Origin: Pedobacter frigidisoli
GTDB lineage: Bacteria > Bacteroidota > Bacteroidia > Sphingobacteriales > Sphingobacteriaceae
Direction of reading: 5' to 3'
NCBI RefSeq assembly: GCF_004331675.1
Contig: NZ_SJSN01000004.1
Coordinates: forward strand, 281,756 to 345,755
Length of the DNA stretch: 64,000 nt
The notes under the pieces were generated by a model. That model did not search any database. It saw only the letters and a list, made by a program, of their open reading frames with translations, and was not told the DNA's origin. The translations under genes and the position numbers were made by a program. This document shows positions 26,711 through 33,804 of the stretch, piece after piece. The stretch's first letter is position 1; every line of letters begins with the position of its first letter.

Positions 26711-28318
26711 TTAGAATTTCCTGTCGGGAGTCATCACCATTCCTTTAAATCCATTTTGATCAAGACTTTCTGTAACTGATTTAATTTCATCAGAAGATAG
26801 TTTTGTTTGCATTATCGTAGAGGTAGCGCCTAAACTCCCTGTTTTTGTTCCGGTGCTAATGAAACTACCAGACTTGGCGTATAGTAATGCATATCCCAAT
26901 AAGGTTTCAGTTTCATCGCCCCATGCTTTGGTTAAGTCCTCGTAAGCTTCCTTATCTACGGTTAATCCTGAGTAATAACCTCCAACACCCGCTTGATTCT
27001 TAGTTTCAAACTCTGGAATGTACATATCTATCTTATCGATCCTTACGGGGAAAAACCCAACTGGCTTGCCATATGTGGTTGCTCCAATCAGTTTAACATC
27101 CATAACTGGTTTTAAGCTATTAATGGTGAGTTCACTGGCGGAAGCTGTAGAACCGGTAACAATAAAATATACCCTGCTTAAAGTCAAGGAACCAGATTTT
27201 GCAAATTTCTCGATATTATCAGCCGCTGATGGCGAATAGTTTAAGTCGGCATATGTGGCGTATTTTCCGTTTACACCTGTAGTAAAGTTCTGAAGATTTC
27301 CAGAACCATCAAGCAGAGGTTGGTTAATTAATACTGATGCTTTTCTTGCAGCATTTGTAGTTAGTCCCTGTAGATAACTATTATAATAATAGGTAAACAT
27401 TGTGCTACCGGTTTGTGCGGTGGGTGCGGCAAGATTAATAATTTGCGTAGCTGTAGATACATAACCTCCACCGTTATACCGTAAATCGACAACTAGTTCT
27501 GTTACGCCTTGGTTTGCAAAATTTGCGAATGTAGTATTTAAGGCTGCGGAAACATTGTTTGTATAACTGTTAAATACGATGTAACCCACTTTTTTTGTAC
27601 CAACCGTATAAACACTGGTAAATAATATTGGGTTAACAGTATATGTAGAACTCGCAACCACTATATTTTTAGATGTTCCATTCAAATCGGTAAAGGTTAA
27701 GCTCACACTGGCGTTACTTCCAAAAATAGCATCATTTAAAAAGCTAACATTGCTGGTATTATAAGTTAGAGTTGTTCTTCCATTTATACTGGTCAACTTG
27801 CAACCACGTGTCAATCCTTGCAGTGCAGCTGGCGAATTTGGATAAACATATTTCACACGCAAATCTGTAGTGGTGTTGTACATTACCGAAAAACCGTAGT
27901 CATTGGCTGATCCATTTACATCAGCCTTTAAAGCTCCCGTTTTTCCGGAAGTGGCGGTATAATCGAAAAAAGAATATTTTGGATCAGTTGAATTAGCAAC
28001 ATATTCATAGGGCTTTCCTGTTGATGGATCCATTGAATATTGGGTCATAGCGTAAAGCTCAGTTTCGTTTGAGCTAAATCCACGGGGATTAAATGCGGCG
28101 TAGGTTGGTAATGAGGCATTCCAATAATAAAGCTCCTTTCCATACAAAAAAATTGAATCCTTGATTAGTTCAGCCCGAGTGCCAGAAGCAACATTGGTTG
28201 TAGGGGTGGCAAATGGTGTGCTGACAATTTCAGGCTCAGTAGTATTCTTCTTGCAAGATGTAATGGCCATAAAGAGACATGCCAGAACTAAAGTGCATAC
28301 AATTTTGTTGTTTCTCAT
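26711..28318 (-). CDS. S41-family (C-terminal processing-like) peptidase, lipoprotein
   Basis: A lipoprotein signal (MAITSCKKN) anchors the protein. A PDZ-like region around residues 150-220 (VYPNSPAALQGLTRGCKLTSING) precedes the S41 catalytic domain. The catalytic serine lies in VTGSTASASELT, and the strand before it (ELVVDLRYNGGG) is diagnostic of the family. The 535 residues are typical for Bacteroidota S41 lipoproteins. It is probably involved in periplasmic protein processing or turnover; the substrate is unknown. Confidence 0.92.
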   Translation of the reverse strand: MRNNKIVCTLVLACLFMAITSCKKNTTEPEIVSTPFATPTTNVASGTRAELIKDSIFLYGKELYYWNASLPTYAAFNPRGFSSNETELYAMTQYSMDPSTGKPYEYVANSTDPKYSFFDYTATSGKTGALKADVNGSANDYGFSVMYNTTTDLRVKYVYPNSPAALQGLTRGCKLTSINGRTTLTYNTSNVSFLNDAIFGSNASVSLTFTDLNGTSKNIVVASSTYTVNPILFTSVYTVGTKKVGYIVFNSYTNNVSAALNTTFANFANQGVTELVVDLRYNGGGYVSTATQIINLAAPTAQTGSTMFTYYYNSYLQGLTTNAARKASVLINQPLLDGSGNLQNFTTGVNGKYATYADLNYSPSAADNIEKFAKSGSLTLSRVYFIVTGSTASASELTINSLKPVMDVKLIGATTYGKPVGFFPVRIDKIDMYIPEFETKNQAGVGGYYSGLTVDKEAYEDLTKAWGDETETLLGYALLYAKSGSFISTGTKTGSLGATSTIMQTKLSSDEIKSVTESLDQNGFKGMVMTPDRKF

Positions 28319-28513
28319 GAAAACTTTTTAAGGATATGTTTGATATACGGATTTACAGATAATTTGGTTGTGTAAGTGTATAGCTTTTCCATTTAACAAA
28401 CTAAATTTAATCGGAATTATTATTTTGAAAATTAAATATATGGTTGAATAGGTAGAGTCTGCCGATTAAATTATCTTTTCGTGAGCATTGGTTATTTATA
28501 AATGTAAAATTTA

Positions 28514-28675
28514 ATGAAAAATATTAAGAAACAAGATCTTCCAACAAAGATCTGTAGCATTTGTAAACGCCCCTTTATATGGCGAAAGAAGTGGGCCAAA
28601 AATTGGGATGAGGTTAAGTATTGCAGTGAAAGATGCAGAGATACGAAAGAATTATCTGCCATTTCTACCCCTTAA
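28514..28675 (+). CDS. DUF2256-type small zinc-ribbon protein (53 residues)
   Basis: This 53-residue frame has the pattern ICSICKRPF, then WRKKWAKNWDEVKYCSERCR, giving four cysteines (CxxC...CxxxC). It matches my recollection of the DUF2256 family, which is often found next to photolyase/cryptochrome genes; none is visible here. The start is the ATG at 28514 after an A/T-rich leader. The frame is short, but the cysteine pattern and Trp-rich core are unlikely by chance. Confidence 0.8.
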   Translation: MKNIKKQDLPTKICSICKRPFIWRKKWAKNWDEVKYCSERCRDTKELSAISTP

Positions 28676-28828
28676 AATGTCTTCTTTGCACCTTAAAAAC
28701 CTCATTAAATCTTTCGATATTTACCTAATAGTATTTACTAAATCAAAAGGAATGATTAGTTAATCTTGAAAGCTTGCTTGATATGCATAATTGCAAGCTG
28801 CCTGTTACAGTGTTTAAAAGACTATATT

Positions 28829-29254
28829 ATGGAAAAGATCACAATTAAGACAGACATTAATGCCAAAGCAGAAAAAGTTTGGCAGATACTTTTTGGCGTG
28901 GAAAGTTATCCAAAATGGGCAGCTGCTTTTATGGAAGGCTCTCAAGCGGCAACCGATTGGAAAAAGGGAAGCAAGGCCTTATTTACTGATGGAAAAGGTA
29001 ATGGAATGGTTGCTATAATTGAGGAAAACATTCAAAACAAATTTCTTTCGATAAAACATTTAGGTGAATTAAAAGATGGGAAAGAGGAACTACAAGATTG
29101 GGGAAATGCCTTAGAAAACTACACCCTAGAAGAACATAATGATCATACAACGCTCATTATAGATATGAATGTTAACGATGAATGGAAAGATTATCTGGTA
29201 AAAACCTGGCCAAAGGCGCTAGAAAAAGTTAAGGAACTAGCAGAAGCTGGATAA
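28829..29254 (+). CDS. SRPBCC-domain protein
   Basis: This 141-residue protein counted from the ATG at 28829 has the START/SRPBCC pattern: IKTDINAKAEKVWQILFGVESYPKWAA, central strands and a long C-terminal helix (WPKALEKVKELAEAG). A longer frame starts upstream at 28766 but adds an unrelated hydrophobic leader. Such proteins bind hydrophobic ligands or act as polyketide cyclase-like or stress proteins; the ligand is unknown. It stands alone on the plus strand. Confidence 0.8.
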   Translation: MEKITIKTDINAKAEKVWQILFGVESYPKWAAAFMEGSQAATDWKKGSKALFTDGKGNGMVAIIEENIQNKFLSIKHLGELKDGKEELQDWGNALENYTLEEHNDHTTLIIDMNVNDEWKDYLVKTWPKALEKVKELAEAG

Positions 29255-29376
29255 TTATTCTAATAAAATTCTCTACCTACAACACCTTAAACCACTGATT
29301 ATTAATCACATGATAACATTTGGAAACATAAACATATTATTAACTACTTTATCTATAGATTTAATATAAATTATTT

Positions 29377-29384
29377 TATCTTTG
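29377..29384 (+). promoter_or_regulatory. -7 box of the tRNA-Cys promoter
   Basis: TATCTTTG fits the Bacteroidota consensus TAnnTTTG exactly and lies 23 bases before the tRNA gene. A matching TTTG -33 box is not obvious. Confidence 0.55.
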
Positions 29385-29407
29385 ATGATCATCAGTTCTT
29401 GATTAAT

Positions 29408-29479
29408 AGTCATGTGGCCGAGTGGTATAGGTACAGGTCTGCAAAACCTTTTACGGCGGTTCGAGTCCGCCCATGACGT
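29408..29479 (+). tRNA. tRNA-Cys (GCA)
   Basis: The cloverleaf is complete: T-stem GGCGG/CCGCC, anticodon GCA (29441-29443) in loop CTGCAAA, and discriminator U73 as expected for cysteine. CCA is not encoded. Two oddities are A1 opposite G72 and C27 opposite U43; the rest pairs normally. Confidence 0.85.
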
Positions 29480-29526
29480 CGATAAAACAAAGATTTTTTT
29501 TAGGAGAACATGATCTTCATTAAACC

Positions 29527-29559
29527 AAAAAAGCCCTTACATTTCTGTAATGGGCTTTT
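29527..29559 (-). terminator. Terminator of the first tRNA-Phe gene
   Basis: AAGCCC plus TTACA pairs with TGTAA plus GGGCTT, followed on the minus strand by a T-run. It lies directly downstream of the minus-strand tRNA-Phe gene. Confidence 0.8.
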
Positions 29560-29564
29560 CGATG

Positions 29565-29637
29565 TGGTGCCACCTGGATTCGAACCAGGGACACAAGGAT
29601 TTTCAGTCCTTTGCTCTACCGACTGAGCTATGGCACC
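29565..29637 (-). tRNA. tRNA-Phe (GAA), copy 1
   Basis: Acceptor stem GGTGCCA/TGGCACC, anticodon GAA in loop CTGAAAA, T-loop TTCGAAT, discriminator A. CCA is not encoded. It is identical to copy 2 at 29764-29836. It has its own promoter (29654-29683) and terminator, so the unit was duplicated with its control sequences. Confidence 0.97.
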
Positions 29638-29653
29638 AAACCGTTTGGGAATG

Positions 29654-29683
29654 CAAATGTAGTATTCTTTTTTTCAATTGCAA
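29654..29683 (-). promoter_or_regulatory. Promoter of tRNA-Phe copy 1
   Basis: On the minus strand, TTG, then 19 bases, then TACATTTG, which is an exact TAnnTTTG box. The box lies about 16 bases before the tRNA. Confidence 0.8.
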
Positions 29684-29730
29684 GGGCCGTTTTAAAATTT
29701 ATTTTCGTTTATAAATTGGCTTTAAACCAA

Positions 29731-29758
29731 AAAAGCCTTTCATTTCTGAAAGGCTTTT
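29731..29758 (-). terminator. Terminator of the second tRNA-Phe gene
   Basis: A perfect 12-bp stem, AAAAGCCTTTCA/TGAAAGGCTTTT with loop TTTC, follows the minus-strand tRNA. Compared with the copy 1 terminator, the stem sequence has changed on both arms while pairing is kept. Confidence 0.85.
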
Positions 29759-29763
29759 GGAAG

Positions 29764-29836
29764 TGGTGCCACCTGGATTCGAACCAGGGACACAAGGATT
29801 TTCAGTCCTTTGCTCTACCGACTGAGCTATGGCACC
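29764..29836 (-). tRNA. tRNA-Phe (GAA), copy 2
   Basis: Identical in sequence to copy 1, 199 bases away. Anticodon GAA, discriminator A, no encoded CCA. It has its own promoter at 29852-29880. Confidence 0.97.
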
Positions 29837-29851
29837 ATCCGTTTGGGATTG

Positions 29852-29880
29852 CAAATGTAGCGTTCTTTTTTCAAAAGCAA
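29852..29880 (-). promoter_or_regulatory. Promoter of tRNA-Phe copy 2
   Basis: On the minus strand, TTG, then 18 bases, then TACATTTG, an exact match to TAnnTTTG. The element is shared with copy 1, whose spacer is one base longer. Confidence 0.8.
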
Positions 29881-30063
29881 AATTTTATTTTCAAATATTC
29901 CCGGCAGTGCTGATTATCAATTAATTAATTTTAATTACAAAATTTTAAAAGACTAAACTAACTTAGAATCAGTATAAACAAACATTTTTACTGATTTTTT
30001 TATGCATGCATAGTAATTTATTTGAATTAAATATCCTAATTTAGCATATCAATCAAATATTGC

Positions 30064-31359
30064 ATGGTGGCTCAGATTCTATTTCTAGTAATAACACTTG
30101 CAGCAATTGCGCTGTTTACTGTTAATTTACGCAAGATTTTTCGCAACATCCGCTTAGGAAAGTCGGTTGATCGTAATGATCAACCCGTTAAAAGATTAAT
30201 CACCATGATGAGGGTTGCTTTTGGCCAATCGAAGATGGTGGTCCGTCCAATACCTGCATTTCTCCATTTCTTTGTTTACATAGGCTTTGTGATCATCAAT
30301 ATTGAGGTGTTGGAAATTATGATCGACGGGCTATTCGGAACACATCGCGTTTTTCATGGCTTAGGTGGCTTTTATAATTTTCTGATTGGTTCCTTTGAAA
30401 TACTCGCCTTTACCGTTTGGGCGGCATGCGTTATCTTCTTAATCCGCAGAAACGTACTTAAATTGAAAAGATTTAGCGGCGTCGAAATGACCAAGTGGCC
30501 AAAATCTGATGCCAACTATATTTTAATTACCGAGATTTTATTAATGAGTGCTTTCTTATTAATGAATGCCGCTGATGCCAAATTACAGTTATTGGGCGCT
30601 AGCCATTACATTAATGCCGGTGCCTTTCCTGTTAGTCAGTATTTAATGAACCTATTGCCTTCTACGGAAAGTGCTTTGGTAATTGTAGAACGCAGTTGCT
30701 GGTGGTTTCACATCATTGGTATTTTAGCGTTTTTAAATTATCTACCTTATTCAAAACACTTCCATATCTTATTTGCCTTTCCAAATACCTATTTTTCGAA
30801 TCTGGAACCAAAGGGAGAATTTACCAACATGGCATCAGTTAACAACGAGGTTAAGGCTATGCTCGATCCATCATTTGTACCAGCAGAAACCGAACCCGGA
30901 AAGTTTGGTGCCAAGGATGCAACAGATTTGAGTTGGATAAACTTAATGAATGCTTACACCTGTACCGAATGTGGGAGATGTACATCGGTATGCCCGGCAA
31001 ATATTACAGGCAAGCTCTTATCGCCAAGAAAAATAATGATGGATACCCGTGATCGCATTACCGAAATCGGAAAGGGAATAGATCAAAATGGCGCAGAACA
31101 TCAAGACGGAAAATCATTATTGGATGATTATATTACCAGAGAGGAAATTTGGGCCTGCACCAGTTGTAATGCCTGCGTTGAGGCTTGTCCTGTAAATATA
31201 GATCCCTTACAAATCATTATGGAATTACGTCGCTTTGCGGTGATGGAAGAATCACAGGCACCCGCAAGCATTAATGCGATGATGAGTAACGTAGAAAATA
31301 ACCAAGCACCTTGGAAATATTCTCCTGCCGATCGTTTTAATTGGGCAGATGAAAAGTAG
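30064..31359 (+). CDS. Membrane Fe-S oxidoreductase (GlcF/HdrD-like), 4Fe-4S dicluster subunit
   Basis: Hydrophobic segments fill the first 220 residues (cytochrome b-like membrane part), and a C-terminal ferredoxin domain carries two clusters (CTECGRCTSVCP and CTSCNACVEACP). It is a membrane electron-transfer protein, probably feeding or drawing electrons from quinones. The 431 residues include no CCG domains; those are on the next gene, so the two probably form one complex. The ATG at 30064 starts before the first membrane helix. The electron donor is not known. Confidence 0.85.
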   Translation: MVAQILFLVITLAAIALFTVNLRKIFRNIRLGKSVDRNDQPVKRLITMMRVAFGQSKMVVRPIPAFLHFFVYIGFVIINIEVLEIMIDGLFGTHRVFHGLGGFYNFLIGSFEILAFTVWAACVIFLIRRNVLKLKRFSGVEMTKWPKSDANYILITEILLMSAFLLMNAADAKLQLLGASHYINAGAFPVSQYLMNLLPSTESALVIVERSCWWFHIIGILAFLNYLPYSKHFHILFAFPNTYFSNLEPKGEFTNMASVNNEVKAMLDPSFVPAETEPGKFGAKDATDLSWINLMNAYTCTECGRCTSVCPANITGKLLSPRKIMMDTRDRITEIGKGIDQNGAEHQDGKSLLDDYITREEIWACTSCNACVEACPVNIDPLQIIMELRRFAVMEESQAPASINAMMSNVENNQAPWKYSPADRFNWADEK

Positions 31360-31460
31360 TTCGGAGTTTCGAGTAATAAGTCCGGAGTAATACCTAAAAG
31401 ATAAAAATATTTTATAGTCCCAAGTCTTGATACTTGATACTAAATACTAGATACTAGAAT

Positions 31461-32249
31461 ATGGAATTTAAAGTCCCTACAATGGCCGAACTAATGGCCG
31501 CAGGAGAAGAACCAGAAATATTATTTTGGGTTGGATGTGCTGGAAGTTACGATGAAAGAGCGCAAAAAATAACCCGCGACATTTGTAAGATCTTACATCA
31601 TGTAGGGATGAAATATGCCGTTTTAGGAACTGAGGAAAGTTGCACCGGCGATCCTGCAAAACGTGCTGGTAATGAATTCCTATTCCAGATGCAGGCCATG
31701 ACCAATATTGAGGTATTGAATGCGTACAATATCAAAAAAATCGTAACCGGTTGCCCGCATTGCTTCAATACCATAAAAAACGAATATCCTGGCTTAGGAG
31801 GAACTTATGAAGTGATTCATCATACACAACTGATTCAAGATTTAATTAATGATGGAAAGCTAAAAGCTGAGGGTGGTGAAAGTTTCAAGGGCAAAAAGAT
31901 AACTTATCACGATCCTTGTTATTTAGGTCGTGGAAATGGGATTTATGAAGCGCCAAGAAAGGCATTAGAAGTTTTAGATGCACAATTGGTAGAAATGAAA
32001 CGTTGCAAAAGCAATGGATTGTGCTGCGGAGCTGGTGGTGCCCAAATGTTTAAAGAACCAGAAAAAGGCAAAAAAGACATCAATGTAGAGCGTATTGATG
32101 AGGCATTGGAAACCAATCCACAGGTAATTGCTGCAGGTTGTCCTTTTTGCATGACGATGCTAAGCGATGGCATCAAACTGAAAGATAAGGAACAAGAAGT
32201 GAAGGTTTTGGACATTGCAGAAATTACAGCAAGAGCAAATGGACTTTAA
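31461..32249 (+). CDS. (Fe-S)-binding protein with two CCG domains (HdrB/GlpC/LutA-like)
   Basis: Two cysteine-rich CCG-type modules are visible: VGCAGSYDER with VTGCPHC, then DPCYLGR, CCGAGG and AAGCPFC. Such modules ligate unusual Fe-S clusters and take part in thiol or hydroxy-acid redox reactions. The 262-residue protein follows the membrane subunit after 101 bases in the same direction. Together they resemble a split heterodisulfide reductase- or glycolate-oxidase-type electron module. Lactate or another hydroxy acid is a possible substrate by analogy with LutA; nothing here proves it. Confidence 0.85.
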   Translation: MEFKVPTMAELMAAGEEPEILFWVGCAGSYDERAQKITRDICKILHHVGMKYAVLGTEESCTGDPAKRAGNEFLFQMQAMTNIEVLNAYNIKKIVTGCPHCFNTIKNEYPGLGGTYEVIHHTQLIQDLINDGKLKAEGGESFKGKKITYHDPCYLGRGNGIYEAPRKALEVLDAQLVEMKRCKSNGLCCGAGGAQMFKEPEKGKKDINVERIDEALETNPQVIAAGCPFCMTMLSDGIKLKDKEQEVKVLDIAEITARANGL

Positions 32250-32394
32250 TTACTAAATCCCTCCGATGAATCGGAGCAGGCAATTATGTTTGGTGGGCCA
32301 CCAACCACGGACGAGAACGAGGTAAGCTAAAAACCACAAAAAAAGATTTTTTCTTGCTACGAGTGTCTCTTAACATCATGCCTACCTCACTCGC

Positions 32395-32417
32395 TTTTAA
32401 AAGCCCCCTTCAGGGGG
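32395..32417 (-). terminator. Terminator overlapping a stop codon
   Basis: On the minus strand CCCCC and GGGGG enclose a TGAA loop and are followed by CTTTT. The TGA stop of the gene at 32410-32880 lies in that loop, so the hairpin contains the last codons of the gene. Confidence 0.65.
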
Positions 32418-32880
32418 TTTGGGGGTTAATCTTATTAAAATTTTCCCTGATCAGGTTTAAATCTTCTGCCTCCATGTTTTTTAGTGGAATAATTACCTGC
32501 GTAGCCATAGAATCAACATCTCCACCCCTATCCTTATAGGTTTGAACGATTACATCATCACCCTTGGTGCGCAGATACAATTTACCCGATGATGTGTCTC
32601 CATAATAATCCATGTCTTTAAACTTTGATAGCTTAAAAGCGAAATATTCAGTTTTGCCATTGGTGAAATATCGCTTGTAGCGACAGAAACCATTGTTGGT
32701 AACATTAAGCTCATAACGTTTAATCTGATTACTTTCCTGACTGAAATCGTAATGCTCAGTAAATGATTTTTGAAGAAAGCCAACATATTGCTCAATGGAT
32801 TCGGGATCTGAAAAAGAGAACAAGAACAAGCTTAACGCTGAAATAAGCGATATTTTCAAGCAAAGTGTAAACTTTTTCAT
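32410..32880 (-). CDS. Hypothetical secreted protein
   Basis: This 156-residue protein has a Sec-type leader (residues 1-23, LISALSLFLFSF) and no lipobox cysteine. The remaining 130 residues look like a mixed alpha/beta secreted domain. No family is recognised. The C-terminal residues (INPQTP) run into a G/C-rich extragenic hairpin, which supplies both stop and terminator. It is divergent from the gene at 32931. Confidence 0.7.
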   Translation of the reverse strand: MKKFTLCLKISLISALSLFLFSFSDPESIEQYVGFLQKSFTEHYDFSQESNQIKRYELNVTNNGFCRYKRYFTNGKTEYFAFKLSKFKDMDYYGDTSSGKLYLRTKGDDVIVQTYKDRGGDVDSMATQVIIPLKNMEAEDLNLIRENFNKINPQTP

Positions 32881-32930
32881 CAGGGCAACGATTTAGCGAC
32901 AGCAAATTAATTAAAATACTAAATTTGTAC

Positions 32931-33410
32931 ATGAGTTTTTCTCCACAATCTAGAGTTTGGGTTTACCAAAGCGACCGCAAGTTTACTTCAGCTGAAGAAA
33001 ACGAAATCCTTAATAAATTAGCAAGTTTCACCAATCAATGGAAAGCACATGGCAACGAATTATTGGCTAAGGCAGAAATTCGCTATGGTTTTTTTATCAT
33101 TTTAACTGTTGATGAAAGCCAGGCAAATGTTACGGGATGCTCTATCGATAGTTCTGTTCGGATAATCAAAGATATCGAACAAGAATACAATGTTGATCTT
33201 TTCAATCGTTTCAATATGGCCTATAAGGTTGATGATGAAGTTGTAGTTAACAGTAAAGAGGATTTTGAAACCCTAGTCAATATTAAACAGGTAACTGCTA
33301 GCACGATTGTGTTTAACAATATGGTACAAACTTTATCAGAATTGGAAACAAAATGGGAAGTTCCATTTCAAAATAGCTGGCACTCTACCGTTTTTGCCCA
33401 TTTATTATAA
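32931..33410 (+). CDS. Conserved Bacteroidota protein of about 160 residues
   Basis: The protein resembles a family often labelled ABC transporter ATPase in databases, but no Walker A, Walker B or signature motif is visible, so that label should not be trusted. Features are SPQSRVWVYQSDRKFT, a middle part FFIILTVDESQANVTGCSIDSS and the ending NSWHSTVFAHLL. The ATG at 32931 is preferred over TTG 32925. The next gene starts six bases after its stop, so they are probably cotranscribed. Function is unknown. Confidence 0.75.
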   Translation: MSFSPQSRVWVYQSDRKFTSAEENEILNKLASFTNQWKAHGNELLAKAEIRYGFFIILTVDESQANVTGCSIDSSVRIIKDIEQEYNVDLFNRFNMAYKVDDEVVVNSKEDFETLVNIKQVTASTIVFNNMVQTLSELETKWEVPFQNSWHSTVFAHLL

Positions 33411-33415
33411 ACAGC

Positions 33416-33703
33416 ATGTTTATTGTCGATTTAAAATATATTGTTCCCCTAGAAGAATTGGATGAGCACATGAGTGCACATGTTAAATTTTTAAAGAAAT
33501 ACTACGATCAAAATGTTTTTGTAGCCTCGGGCCGAAAAGTGCCCCGTACAGGTGGAATTATTTTGGCATTGGCAAAAAACGAAGACGAATTAAAAAATAT
33601 CTTGATGGAAGATCCTTTTTACAAACACAGGCTGGCCGATTTCTCTATTACCCAATTCTTAACTTCACAATACCATCCCGATCTCGAAGCGCTTTTAGGA
33701 TAA
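33416..33703 (+). CDS. YciI-family protein
   Basis: This 95-residue single-domain protein of the YCII/ferredoxin-like fold has the pattern VPLEELDEHMSAHVKFLKKYYD and ASGRKVPRTGGIILA, including the conserved histidine. The family is linked to small-molecule handling or unknown hydrolysis. It is downstream of and very close to the 160-residue conserved protein. The ATG at 33416 gives the normal length. Confidence 0.85.
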   Translation: MFIVDLKYIVPLEELDEHMSAHVKFLKKYYDQNVFVASGRKVPRTGGIILALAKNEDELKNILMEDPFYKHRLADFSITQFLTSQYHPDLEALLG

Positions 33704-33804
33704 AAAATCTTAAAATCAACGGTACGGTTCTGGCTTATTTTTTTGCTGTGACCCAAACAATTAGCTGGCAAAAAGCATTATATTGGTTGAATCAAATAAT
33801 GTGT

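Noticed and set aside
29611..29913. Open frame across the tRNA-Phe genes
   Set aside because: It only reflects readable tRNA sequence; the tRNAs explain the region.
32931..33410. ABC transporter ATPase
   Set aside because: The label is used for this family, but Walker A, Walker B and the signature motif are absent at this length.
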